64,000 bases of DNA from Inonotus obliquus (Eukaryota > Basidiomycota > Agaricomycetes > Hymenochaetales > Hymenochaetaceae): contig JAJHTX010000001.1 of assembly GCA_032164295.1 (NCBI GenBank), positions 3,348,001 through 3,412,000 of the forward strand, written 5' to 3'. The translations under genes were made by a program, and so were the position numbers. Positions 23,614 to 35,920 of this stretch are shown here, piece by piece (the stretch's first letter is position 1; the number at the start of each line of letters is the position of its first letter). The notes beneath the pieces were generated by a model. That model saw nothing but the letters and a program-made list of their open reading frames with translations. It was not told the DNA's origin and did not search any database.

Positions 23614-24565
23614 GATGAGAATACAAGTCTAGTGTTCTGATGCCGTTCGGGTGGAGTTGGGCCTCTTTTATCTCCCGTCCTCGCTACTTCGACGAGGATG
23701 TCAGCTGCTGATGAGAACGTCCAGAATCCCGCAACGAGGCTGAGCACGGGAAATGCAACGCAATAGATGGGCGCCTATCGTGCGCTTCTGGGGGACTCAG
23801 GATTTAAAGAGGCTCTCGGAACTATATTCAGACGATAAGCGCCCGTCCCGCGGACACCGAACTCACTCACTTGCTTCGTATATCGATGAGGCAATCGTCA
23901 AGTGGTTTGACCGACGGCGAAGTGGGTCTTTGTTTGTCCTTCCCTTCATCCCAGACGTCAACGTAAGTTCATTCCTTCTGCCCTCTATCCAATAAAAAAC
24001 AAGCTCGCTGAGGGAGCACAAGGATCCAACACGAGGTTGTGAATCCTAGCGTGAAGTTAAGGCAAGCAGGTACTATGAAGACGGTTGTCCTGTTTCTTCA
24101 GACGGGAGTATCGACTTCTCCCGTGGGTCGGCTTTCGGAATAGATTGCCATCTTGCAATTGCCCAGACGGACTCCATAAATCATTGGAATTGCATCCGGA
24201 GAGCGGGTACGGAGAACTCGTGCTGCATGTACAATTGTAATTGTTTGCCCATGCAATGGAGATCTCCCGCATCAGAGCAAGACTCGGAGTCCAACTGAAT
24301 ATGAACAGGTGTTTATATCGCTTGCAGGGGACAGAATAAGGTTGAATGAGGATGCTAATCAATTGATTGAAATGTATAGTGACAAATGTTTCCCACGAAT
24401 ATAAATGAATAATGTAATAGTGGCTGAAGCACGTGTCCTCACTGTCCCTCATTCACGTCCAATCCCTTCCTCGTCGCGAACGCTCACGACACCTTCAACG
24501 ACTCTTCAGGACCAACACGATCTCCGTCTTCTTTTTCTTCGCCAGACCCGCTCGTATAACTCGAA
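23614..24565. promoter_or_regulatory. divergent promoter region between helicase C and SEC4
   Basis: 952 bp between two divergent start codons. It holds the helicase dyad (23676-23700, one arm mismatch in this copy) and, at 24463-24538, the SEC4 leader that is duplicated as relics upstream of helicase B and D. This is the presumed parent arrangement of the tandem unit. Confidence 0.6.
23676..23700. promoter_or_regulatory. dyad upstream of helicase copy C
   Basis: CGTCCTCG and CGAGGATG around a 9-bp loop. The single G-to-C pairing loss (CGAGGATG instead of CGAGGACG) is the only difference from the dyads of A, B and D in the arms. Confidence 0.4.
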
Positions 24566-25766
<1,201 letters not shown>

Positions 25767-26160
25767 TAATACATCTACATTTGCATGTACATGTACTACG
25801 TGTCCTCGCCATTCGTTGGCCACACTCATACTTCCAGATGCAGATACATACATCCATACATAACATCACTGCGTACATACTTATACTCATCTTGTCATCT
25901 CCTCTGCCTTCCTTTATCCCTTTCCCTGTCCTTTCCTGTCCTCGACCTATAAACCTACTTCAGATCGCATTGATTTATTGGAGATCCAAGAATAGTCGAG
26001 TGCATATCGTTAGTATCGGAACGCGCCACAGATGTTTATACGAGTATAGAATTCACAGCAACAACAAATTTAAGCAAGCCAAACACTATACTGAAACCGA
26101 AATGACAGCAAACACCCATGCACACACCTTCCACACCTACTTACTAGTAATTGTGTAACT
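25767..26160. other. convergent 3' regions of SEC4 and ARP5
   Basis: About 390 bp between two convergent stop codons. It is rich in ATGTAC/CATACA-type repeats near 25765-25870. No gene seen. Confidence 0.5.
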
Positions 26161-28907
26161 TCAAGATTGTTGTAAACCCTCATCAACAAAACTCGAATTC
26201 CAATTCCCTCCCCACCACCTCCTAATTCTCTCTCCTCCCCATTCATGATACTCCTCTTTCGTAACAGCATACTTCCAATGCTCCGATCTCATAGCACAAT
26301 CTGCCATTCCTCGCCACGCGTCGTCTGAGGGATTATCGGCTCTGTAGATGTTTAGAGGCATCTCTGGGGGGAGGATAGGACGGAGGGTTGCGTGAAGACG
26401 GGGGACGAGGGAGGGGAGTTTGGAGGGTGAACCAGTGACCAGGACGTTCTAAGGGAGAGACGGCAATAATAATGGGTTAAATGATGCGGTATACAGAAGA
26501 GAATGTGAAGTAAGGACATACATTAACAAGTCTCCCCTTCTCACTCTCCCCAAACCTAGCCAACACATTCTGAATCACCTCTCCTAATCCAGCAGCATCT
26601 ACACCCGCCATACCCGGTGCAAACCACGTCTCACAAGTCCTCCATCGCTCTGTACTCAAATGTACTCTCGCAGCACCTGCTGGATCACCTTCGGGATATC
26701 GTGGTTTAAAAGCTTCCATGAGGGCTGAACGTTGTTGATTACGTGCAGCGTATGTATGTTCGGGGATGAAAGTTGGATCGTACGCGAGGAGTTTGGATTC
26801 GACTGCTTCGAGACGTGCTAGGTCTTCTTCTTCGTCTGAAGATACTGCTGCGGTGTTCTATAGTTTGTTAGTGAGTTATTGGGTCAACGCACGAGATATT
26901 TGAGGGCTTACGATCTTGCGGTAAATTGCCCAATCCGCGTCGTCCGCACCAAACATATCCTCTAAGATAGCAAGTTAAAGATGAAAGATAAAGAGATATC
27001 ACCATTAGTGATGAAAACTCACCTCCGTTCGCCTTCCTCCTCTTCTTTGGTACACGATCATCCGCTGCGAGACTCGCAATATTCTTCATCCTCGCCTGCG
27101 CAACAGCACTCTTTCTATCTGACAACGCTGCTTTCCTACGCATTCGATCCTTAATCCTCGTCATTGTCGCCTCATGCTCACGTCTCAAACGCTCTGCCCA
27201 CCCTTCCAGATCATTTTCACGTTCTTCAGCTTCGCGTTGTTCTTCCGCTTCTTTTTCCTCCCTCTCACGTTCTTTCTCCTTACGTACGCGTTCGCGTGCT
27301 TCCCAGCCTGCTTTCATCATTTTTTGTTTGCGTTTCTCTTTGAGGCCTTCTTCGTCCAGCTGAAGAGCCGCTGTTAGAAATCCCTCTGATGGAAATGCAA
27401 AGGTCATTACCTCTTCATCTGGGATGTCCACAAGAGGGAACGAAGGTTCTTCCTTTTCTAGTTCATCTCCATCTGTAGCATTCTTTCTTCGCCGCTCGTT
27501 AATATCTTTCTCGAGCTTCTTCATATATTGCCGAAGCTCATCTGCGTCGTCAAAGCCCAGAGATGTCGCGACTTTGGTAAGAGATTCAGGAGACGCGTCT
27601 GACTGTGATTCCATCCTTTCCTTGTAGAATTGCAGCTTCTTCTCCAATTCTGCCAGCTGGACGGATAAAGTTTATTGTAGTCAGAAAAGAATGGCTCTGG
27701 AATGAAAGTGCTTGCCTTCTCAGCTCTCTTAGCAGCTGCAATCTCCTGAAGCTTCCTGCCTTGCTGTCGTCTCTTCTCCGATAAACGAGCGAGCTCTTCC
27801 TCCGTTTTCTCATTTTCGACATTCGCTGAGTAAGGAAATTGAATAATTTTCTCATGTGCACGAATTTGAGCAGGATCCGTCAAACGACGTAGTAAAGCAG
27901 TGTAGTCCGGTGAGAACTCGCAAACTCTTCGGAATACCTCCTAAGGGTCCAGGATTAGATTTATGACACAGCATAATTACGGATATCGATGCTTACTGTT
28001 ACTTGGGGAGAGGTAATGCGAGCCGGGAATGATGGATACTTAATCTGTATTAGTTTTTGAAGGTACTCTGCTGCTTGGGATGCACCCCAGGGTATCCTAC
28101 ACGAGAAATCATAAACGCGATTTGTGGATGAACTCGAACGTGCATACCTCTTGCAGTGATTCAAGATACCTCGTCCAGAGAGGACAGGTATGACTGATGT
28201 AGATGCCGTGTTGAAAGATATCACAAGACCGTCAGATGTGAAAGGCGAGCTTGGGGCAGGTCGATTGTTGTGGTAGAATGACATAATAGAATCAATACAG
28301 AATAAAAGCCGAGGGACGCCGTACTGCTCGAACATCAGCTCGGAGGTATCTATAACGGGGTAAGGTCTACGAGTTGATCTTCAATATGTACAAGTGTACA
28401 TACAATTCCGTGAATGCAGGGGTGAGCACAGGCGTTCAGACATAATAACTGGATGATTAACAGACTCGGATCCATGGATGTTGAGATGAATAAACGCATG
28501 GTCCAGTGCGTTTTCCTATCTCTCATTTCAACAATCTGAGCCTTTATCCTCGAGGTAACCAACAGTCGACTCACCATCGCGTCAAAATTGAGCAACACAT
28601 CTCCTTCCCAAGGTGTACGAGCTTGAGCTCTCGCACCGCTGTCGAATTCAACACTATTACCGAAAAGCATGACAGGGTTATTAGATCTCCTGTCCTTGAA
28701 CCGGGAAATAATGTTTGGACCCGCGAAAGCGTATCGACTCGTCCGACCTGTTTCTGGGTCAAGCGCGAAACCGTAGCGTAAGTTTGATGAACCATTGTCG
28801 ATTACAATGGGAGTTTGCTGGTCCTTGAAGGGCGTGTAGTCTATTTGCACAAGTGGATTTGGCGGGTAGAGCGATAGTATGGAAACGATGTTTGAATTGT
28901 CGGCCAT
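26161..28907 (-). CDS. ARP5: actin-related protein 5 (INO80 complex subunit)
   Basis: Multi-exon gene starting at 28907 (MADNSNIVSILSLYPP). The N-terminal actin fold has 'TPIVIDNGSSNLRYGF' and 'FAGPNIISRFKDRRSNN'. A long charged insertion follows (27.0-27.7 kb, rich in E/K/R: 'KEKEREREEKEAEEQREAEE'), characteristic of Arp5. The C-terminal actin fold ends 'LVTGSPSKLPSL...PLNIYRADNPSDDAWRGMADCA' and 'GGERIRRWWGGNW'. Known role: Arp5 with Ies6 couples INO80 ATPase action to nucleosome sliding in the nucleus. It is convergent with SEC4 and divergent from the dehydrogenase-like gene, with 123 bp between their start codons. Confidence 0.93.
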
Positions 28908-29030
28908 CGCGGATTATTGTGAAGGACAGTTGAAGATGAGTGACCCTGCTGATTCTGAATGATGATCTACGCGTGACGCGTAAACGGTAAAGCTCTCGTC
29001 ACGACCTCGTCTCTTCTCTTACCGACTATC
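28908..29030. promoter_or_regulatory. 123-bp divergent promoter (ARP5 / dehydrogenase-like gene)
   Basis: Only 123 bp separate the two divergent start codons. The stretch contains a small ACGCGT-centred palindrome (about 28971-28980) and CT-rich DNA next to the plus-strand start. Confidence 0.5.
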
Positions 29031-30335
29031 ATGTCCAGCTCAAGCCTCCATCATCTAGCCGCAACACACGCAGAAATCCCTTATTCCCGCCCAGGCACCC
29101 CGCCACCAGGTCATGGCCCTTTTCAAATCGGTTTCTGTGGTCTCGGTTCTATGGGTTACTTCATGGCCAGGAATTTAGCAAACGACCGTCACTCTCATCC
29201 TGATGGTACACCCCCGCTTCTTGTCTACAACAGAACGCGAGCAAAAGCAGAGAAGCTCCACGCAGAACTTGGACCAAATAAAATCCGCATTGCTGACAGC
29301 GCGAAGCAGCTTGCGCGAGAATGCGATATGATCATTGCTAGTCTCCCTGCTGATGACATTGTCAAGTCCGTATATGCGCAGTTCGAGCAAGCTTTGTCGG
29401 TATGCCTGCGTCATTCTGAGCTGACTGGTAACTTTACTGATTGTATTCAGGAAGAGTCGCCCACCAAACCCAAAATATTCGTCGAGACGAGCACTTGTTA
29501 TCCTGCGGTGGCAGGTACCTCATTTGATGACATGCATGTATCTACTAGATGATCCTAAAGCATGCTACTAGGGGAACTTGATGAGATGATATCCGGTTTT
29601 CCCCATTGCCATCTTATAACTTGTCCAGTCTTCGGACCACCCGCCGCCGCCGACAAGGCCCAGCTTGTCCTGGTCATGTCCGGAGACTACCGCTCGAAGA
29701 AAGAAGCTGCCTATGTGCTAGTCCCAGGCATTGGACGGAAGATCATAGATCTTGGCGGAAACATCGAGAAAGGCATGTACATATCTGTAATCCATCGGAG
29801 CTAGTTTGCATATGCTGTCTCTAGCACCTACGATGAAGCTTATCGGGAACGCGACTATTCTGGGAACTATGGAGATTATGGCAGAAGTTCTTACTCTAGG
29901 AGAGAAGACGGGCGTAGGTGCACCGGCAGTCCACGAACTGATCCAAACTCTCTTCCCGGCTCCGATCATGCTGAACTACGCGAACAAAATGACGAACGAC
30001 CTATTCGACGGTAGGGCGGGCTTTACGATTGAAGGAGGCTTAAAAGATGCAAGACATGTCCTAAAGCTAGCTGGAGACTCCAACTCGCCGATGCCCACGC
30101 TCGATCTTGCACATCGGAACATGCTCACCGCACGTGCGATTCATTCAGCTCACGGGTTGCAAGGAGCACAAAAGCACGAAGTGCTCGACTGGAGTGCACT
30201 TGTTGCCGGGCCGCGTGTGGCCGCTGGATTGGACGGACTCAATTCTGGCAAGGTGAGATTTCGGGGGTTTGTCGCGTCTACTACTATCTAGCTAATTGTC
30301 TTCCGCAGCACATGAAAGTTGAAAAAGAAGATTAA
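29031..30335 (+). CDS. 6-phosphogluconate / 3-hydroxyisobutyrate dehydrogenase-like NAD(P) enzyme
   Basis: Five exons: 29031-29399, 29451-29514, 29572-29772, 29825-30252, 30309-30335, giving 362 residues. The Rossmann motif 'IGFCGLGSMGYFMARNLA' lies near residue 35, followed by 'VYNRTRAKAEKL'. 'PVFGPPAAADKAQLVLVMSGD' corresponds to the substrate-side region, and 'APTMKLIGN' carries the conserved Lys used in catalysis by the beta-hydroxyacid dehydrogenase family. The C-terminal helical domain follows ('GFTIEGGLKDARHVLKLA'). It likely reduces or oxidises a beta-hydroxyacid with NAD(P); the substrate cannot be told. Intron 3 appears to use a GC donor (AAAG|GCATGT), since any nearby GT donor breaks the frame. 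Confidence 0.9.
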
Positions 30336-30545
30336 ATGAAGCGTTCTGTTGCTTAAGCATTTGCTGCGACACTGCGAGCGATAGTAGATATGTTCAGTAG
30401 AACCCGTAAAGTCACACCAGAAATAATAAATTTAGCACCACGTATCCTCCAGGAATAACTGCGTCGATCATGACAAAATTGACCTAAACACGGAAACAAT
30501 TTGTCATCAGCAAATTCATTTCCGATTTATGGAAAACGCATCTAC

Positions 30546-31377
30546 TGGTGCCTGGCACGGCCTATAAAAAATCCGTGCCACTTTTTCCCGGGCGGAGTTT
30601 TAAATACTTTCCATTTATAGTAGCTTGCGTCGATCTTCATGTCCCACTTTCCGGTCCCCCACTAAATCCCTTGAATATGTCGTTCCACAGAATTTGAGTT
30701 ATTTGTCCCTTCCTTTCAACATGAAAAGGCTTTGAATAACTATCTGATGTGAAATATACCAAATCCAAATCGATTGTAGGTGATATTCAGGCATAATATA
30801 CATAACTGTTTTCACTTATATTCACATGATCTATTTTTGGCTTTTTTGCACGACCATATCTTCCTCTGAAAACACTTATAAAACTCCTTTAAAACTGCTT
30901 GGACATGATGTATGTGTGTATTAGAGTGGTTCTGTCAACTACATGCGAAAAAAAATCGACACACTGGTGGAGAGATTAGCATATACAGTAGACACAGCAG
31001 CATATATGCTTCCTGGCTCAATGAATCCAGGCTTTCTTGTCATATTTCTTTCAGATATATAAATCTTAACGAAAAATAAAGATTTTGTTAAAAAAAAATT
31101 CTTAAGAAGTGTCATAGTTATTTATATATGTGTCAAAAATCGCCGTATCTTGGAATCTGTTGGACATTTTTTGTAATTTTTCCTACCACCTTGTTCAGAG
31201 TGTCGAAAAATAATTTTTGGACATTTTCTCAGATTTTTTGTAAAGTTGTGGAAGGGAGGACGGGCCCTCGAATCTCAAAACAAAAAGTGGAACAGGTGAA
31301 TCCGTGTCGATCGCCGCTTAGCCATGGAAGGGACCGTGGGAATGTCACGGAAATTACATAGGCCGTGCCAGGTACCA
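30546..31377. mobile_element. 832-bp inverted-repeat element with 7-bp target duplication
   Basis: Left end TGGTGCCTGGCACGGCCTAT and right end (reverse) TGGTACCTGGCACGGCCTAT are terminal inverted repeats of at least 20 bp with one mismatch. CATCTAC occurs directly outside both ends (30539-30545 and 31378-31384). No coding frame for a transposase is seen. The superfamily is uncertain; a 7-bp duplication is unusual but near the 8 bp of hAT elements. Confidence 0.72.
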
Positions 31378-31452
31378 CATCTACGCTGGCATTGTACAAG
31401 CACGAGCCACAAAATTGATGATAGAGAAGCTCATGCAGTGATGGATCATCTG

Positions 31453-32187
31453 CACGGCGGGCAAATCAGAATGGAGGTAAGGTTGGAATTTTAAATGTTT
31501 TTTTTGCTGTCATTTTAAATGCCGGTAAGCATATCGACCCATAAGATATTATAAATATAAACCACGTGTCGATATTTTAAATATTGATAAGGGTATCGAT
31601 CAGATTGATATTTTAAATATCAGTCGGTTAGATATTCTGTACTAGCATATCTGCCGGAAAGAAATTTAAAATGGCTTTCGCGCTGTCATTTTAAATATCC
31701 GTAAGCATATCAAACCAACCGACACTATAAATATCAATCACGTGCTGATATGCTTACCCGCATTTCACGGCGGGCAAAATAGGATATCAGCGGGCATTAA
31801 ATTTAAAGAATTTTTCTCGCAATTATTTTAAATATCAGTAAGCATATCGACCTCGCCGATATTATATATATGAACCACGTGCCCATATTTTAGATATCGA
31901 TAAGGATATCGATGGGCTGATATTTTAAATTCCCTTCTGTATTTATGCATATCTTCCTGGAAGATATTCTAAACATCTACTTTAAATATCGGTAAGTATA
32001 TCAATCCCGCCGGTATTATAAATATAAATCAGGTGCCGATATGTTTGCCGATATTTAAATTTTCGGCAAAAAAATAATTTTAAATACCGCACCCACTGAT
32101 ATTCTATTTTGCCCGCCGTGTTTAAAATGACGGCGAAAAAAACATTTAAAATTCCGACCTTACCTCCATCCTGATTTGCCCGCCGTG
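31453..32187. mobile_element. MITE with CACGGCGGGC ends and 3-bp duplication (outer copy)
   Basis: Ends CACGGCGGGCAAATCAGAAT and, in reverse, CACGGCGGGCAAATCAGGAT; the inverted repeat continues about 65 bp (through 'GGAGGTAAGG' and 'GGAATTTTAAATG'). CTG flanks both sides (31450-31452, 32188-32190). Without the inner copy and its duplication it is about 377 bp and nearly a full palindrome of short TTTAAATATCGGTAAGCATATCG-like modules. The CAC ends and 3-bp duplication are compatible with the CACTA group, but this is only a suggestion. Confidence 0.75.
31766..32120. mobile_element. same MITE family, inner copy nested in the outer copy
   Basis: 355 bp starting CACGGCGGGCAAAATAGGAT and ending, in reverse, CACGGCGGGCAAAATAGAAT. 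TTT flanks both sides (31763-31765 and 32121-32123). Removing the inner copy and one TTT joins 'CTTACCCGCATTT' to 'AAAATGACGGCG' and restores the mirror image of the outer left arm ('CATTTTAAATGCCGGTAAG'). Confidence 0.75.
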
Positions 32188-32354
32188 CTGAAGGAGCAAT
32201 GAGCGAAGCATGTGACTTTTGAAAGTCACGTTATCGTAGTTAACTGACTTGGCTTTCCTTTTTCTTTCAATTTCCTTGTCCGCACAGCAAGGGGCTCCAT
32301 CTCTTTCTCTCTCTCACCACCTCCATCCCGCTCCCTTCCATTGCTTCCCTCAAA

Positions 32355-34866
32355 ATGTCCCTCCTCAAGCCGGTGCAGGTGGAGGTGATTCCGGAATACC
32401 AGAAGTCCCTTTTTGATTGGGGGGGCATGCATAAAGGGAAACAATTTACCGCGGCCGCGCCACGAGTGACTACGGTCAAAGTAAAGATCCCTCGCAAACC
32501 TGCCCTTCCACTTCCCCAGAAGCCCATCGCACTCGTACGCTCATTGTCACCGAAGGAGCGGTCGAGTACCCCAGGGAAACGCGCCGCACCGGTGTCTACA
32601 GCATCGGCTTCTTCGTCCCTTACGTCTTTGTCCTCGGCTAACACCCCGGCAGACGCAGACGCCCACCTGACGAAGAAAAGGAAGCTCAGTAATGCGTCTT
32701 CTTCCGACCCATCATCATCATCCATGATACGAGACGTGCCCGCTCCCGTTCCGTCGGAAAACGTGATGAACGACGCGAACGACGCGTCGCCCTCGCCAGT
32801 TAAACGCGTCAAAACAGCCGAAGACGCGTCATCGATAGTTGAGTCTTGGGATACACATGAAGCTGGAGACGCGACTTTTATCCCTTCTCCACCAAAGCGC
32901 GTGAGGAAGTTGAAAGACGCGTCGACGAGCGAGTTGACAACGAGTCCAAGTTTGTCGGCTGACACGTCGCGTACGTCTTCACCTGCGCCTTCTGGGAAGT
33001 CATCTGGGTCGAAGAAATCGGTGTCGCGCTCCGCAGATGGCTACGTCAAGAAAGCCAAGCGACGCAAGAGGAGAGCTCTGACTGACTTGACACTGCCACC
33101 TAAGAAGGGAACGTATAAAGCCCGTGAACCTGTTATGGTTCGCGACACCAGTACACCACCCTCCAACTCGGCTTGTGAATCCGAAACTATCTATATGCCG
33201 CCCAAGCCACGACAGACGTGGACGGAAGGCGATGGTTGTGTTGGAGAAAAGCTACGTACAAGCGAGCAAGTCGTGAGGAGGCTCGCGGGCATGGGAAGAT
33301 ATATTACCCGTATGTTTCCCTCTACTGATTCATTTTCTTTCACTAATCTTCAGTGAATTATAGTTTTCAAGAACCCGAACGATCCTGATGATAAGACCTT
33401 TGACCTTTCTGAGTTTCCAACCGTTGAGCTTGAGTATCCAAATTGCGGCGCGAAAGAGTCGTGAGTATCATTGTGACTGTGAGACAGTCAGATTTTCATG
33501 AGTTTTTTTCGTTCGAAGTTTCGTGCTGGCTCGACCGAAAGACCGAGACCATTATGACCCCACATACGACATTGAAGACACATTGCGTGCCTTTATCAAA
33601 GGTTGGCTTACATTTTCCTGATTCGTTTTATAGGTGATGCTCACGTTTGTTTAGATATTATACCACCCGAACACAAGGACATATTTGGACCGCTCCCGGA
33701 AGATGCTCTTCAAAACATCGTTGATTCCGATGAAGCTGACGACAATCAAAGGTCTTTTGTAGCTTCGGAGATCCCTACAGCGAGGCGGCACCGAGCATAC
33801 GTTCATCCCCCACGAACTCCATTAGCTTCAACTCCCGCCTCCGATTCCGAATATGAAACCCCACCTCCACCGACTTCGCCCCCTCGATGTTCGCCTTCGC
33901 CCAAAGGGCTGATTAAGACACTCGCCAGTGCACGGCGCCATAAAGATGGTCCAACGTACAGGGCAACTCTTGAGGAGATCAACAAATGCATCCGCGAGCT
34001 TAAAGAGCATGGTGAGGATGGCAATCTCCTCAGACAAGTCCCTCATACTTGGACCATGGATGGGATCCCGCGAGGCGTAGTGTTCCGTATCGTTGAAGAA
34101 ACATATCAGCGCTGCGTCGGTCCTCGGATAAACCAGCTCCGGAAATACGAAGCCTTTTCTTCAAATGTATATGGCGAACTCACCCCGGCGTTCGTTAACG
34201 ACATCATCGAGAAGACCAGACTGAACTCTGATAGTCTCTTTCTGGATCTTGGTTCTGGAGTTGGTAACGTTGTCCTTCAAGCGGCTCTACAAACGGGATG
34301 TAGAACGTTTGGAATTGAGGAGAGGGAAGATATGGCTCGAATTGCTGATGACCAGCTTGAGCAGAGTAAGTCGAGGTGTCGGATGTGGGGTGTTAGTATC
34401 GGGGAGGTTGAGCTTGTTCAGGGAGATATGACTGCGAGTCCGCGGGTTGATGAATTGATGAGTCAGGCAGATGTCGTTCTTGTCAATAATTACGTTTTCT
34501 CTGAAGAATGTGAGTCTTTCTCTCACCCTTCGTTCAGTATCTTCCTCTAACTCATTTGATCCTCCGTCCAATTCAGTAAACGCCGCCCTTCGTCCCAAGT
34601 TCCTAGATCTCAAAGAAGGAGCATACGTAGTCTCCCTCAAACCCTTCGCACCACCTACTACACAAATGCTTACCGAACGCAATTTCGATGATATCTCAGC
34701 GATTTTCCACGTCACTGCACATCCATACCATTCTGGTACTGTTAGTTGGAGTAGTGGGAGCGGGATGTATTATATACATCATGTTAACAGAGAAGGATAT
34801 AGGAGGAGCAGGGAGGAGTTTGAGAAGAAGAGGAGGGTGGAAAGGAGGAGGGGCGTGAGGAAGTGA
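32355..34866 (+). CDS. DOT1: histone H3 lysine-79 methyltransferase DOT1
   Basis: Five exons: 32355-33309, 33364-33460, 33519-33601, 33634-34509, 34577-34866, giving 766 residues. The first 300 residues are Ser/Lys-rich and disordered, with nuclear-localisation-like 'KKAKRRKRRALTDL' and a likely nucleosome-binding role. The catalytic DOT1 domain is C-terminal: 'VYGELTPAFVNDII', SAM motif I 'FLDLGSGVGNVVLQAA', 'GIEEREDMARIADDQL', 'VVLVNNYVFSEELNAALRPKFLDLKEGAYVVSLKPF'. These are hallmark motifs of the only non-SET histone lysine methyltransferase. The product acts in the nucleus on H3K79 in chromatin. The tail ends in a Lys/Arg-rich stretch (EEFEKKRRVERRRGVRK). Confidence 0.95.
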
Positions 34867-35920
34867 TGCGTGTTTGACTCTTGAGAGTCTGTTTTTCAGG
34901 GTACTCTGTCTGCGCTAAGTTGAACGGACACCTTGACTTCTTCAAGCCTTGATTTCTTCTCTTCCCCTTCCCCTTCCCGTCTTCGCCTTTGCTCTCGTTC
35001 TGCTTTGAACATTGCTTTCGCTCTCGGGCCCTTCAGTTTCTTTTCTCTCAAAACCCGTCAATGGATACGTCAATTGTGTTTATCCTCCACTTATTCAATT
35101 CATCTTTTCTTGCTCCTAGATGCAAGAACAGGAACAAGTTTAGATGTGGCATACATCACTTTGGTACTATTACTATGGCTTTCCCCTTCTTGCAGAAGTA
35201 CACTCTGTCCTCTATCCTGCCAATCTTTGTCTCCGTTTCTTCATCACATTGCAATCAGATGGGTATTTCTTCTCTCTCTTTACCGCCTCTTTCTCTCCGG
35301 TTTACTAAAAGCGACTTTTCTGGGGATCGTACTTATTCATTCGTATTATTACAGGTAGAACATTGACTTTGACTTGTCTATACCCAACTCTTCACCATTC
35401 ACCTATCCTCGATCAAATCTCCCCAGTTTCATTGTCCTGTAGTGTACTTGACCCCTTCGTTTGTAGATTGTTAATGTAAATCTGTTTTTAGTGTAATACA
35501 TCATATATTCATTTCATACGAGTGTCTCACTAAAGAAAGTTCGCGACTGTTGCAAAACCAGGTACTTCCTCGAAGTAAAGTTTAAAAATAGTGTTCACGT
35601 ATTATTCTCTCTTTCCATTCCTTCCCTCAAATTGTTCCTCTTTTTTGACCAATGAACGAAAATAGCTTTAGTTAAATACAATAACGCGTACCTCTTCCTC
35701 TTGTTCTCCGGAGACCGGAAGAAAAAAGGTGAACGCGAAATACGAAAATGAGGTATGTGGTGAATAATACTTAGAGTTTGGGGAGGTTGAAAGTGAAAAG
35801 GAGATATAAGGGAGAACACCTGGCTATAGGGGAAAGTGGTGTACCAGCCTCTGGGAACGAAGCGATGTATAAGTTTCAGGAACGAGGAGGAGAAGAACGA
35901 GGATGGGAGACGAAGTGATG
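34867..35920. other. intergenic region between convergent DOT1 and BAR-SH3 genes
   Basis: About 1 kb, pyrimidine-rich in the first half and AT-rich around 35440-35600. Only unconserved short frames are visible. Presumably the 3' UTRs of both genes. Confidence 0.5.

Larger units (their letters stand above)
30336..32354. other. 2-kb intergenic region built largely of non-autonomous elements
   Basis: AT-rich, no gene. Two inverted-repeat elements (30546-31377 and 31453-32187, the second with another nested inside) fill most of it. The remaining about 160 bp before the DOT1 start is CT-rich promoter DNA. Confidence 0.75.

Noticed and set aside
1..24565. The large repeated minus-strand genes as retrotransposons
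   Set aside because: No reverse transcriptase, integrase or terminal repeats; the proteins carry helicase and TPR motifs, contain many spliceosomal introns and are arranged as tandem gene duplicates.
33290..33360. Read-through of DOT1 exon 1 to its stop at 33356
   Set aside because: A clean GTATGT donor and the conserved downstream DOT1 domain show that the stop is intronic.
34933..35366. Ser/Leu-rich plus-strand frames after DOT1
   Set aside because: Pyrimidine-rich 3' UTR read in two overlapping frames; no conserved motif.
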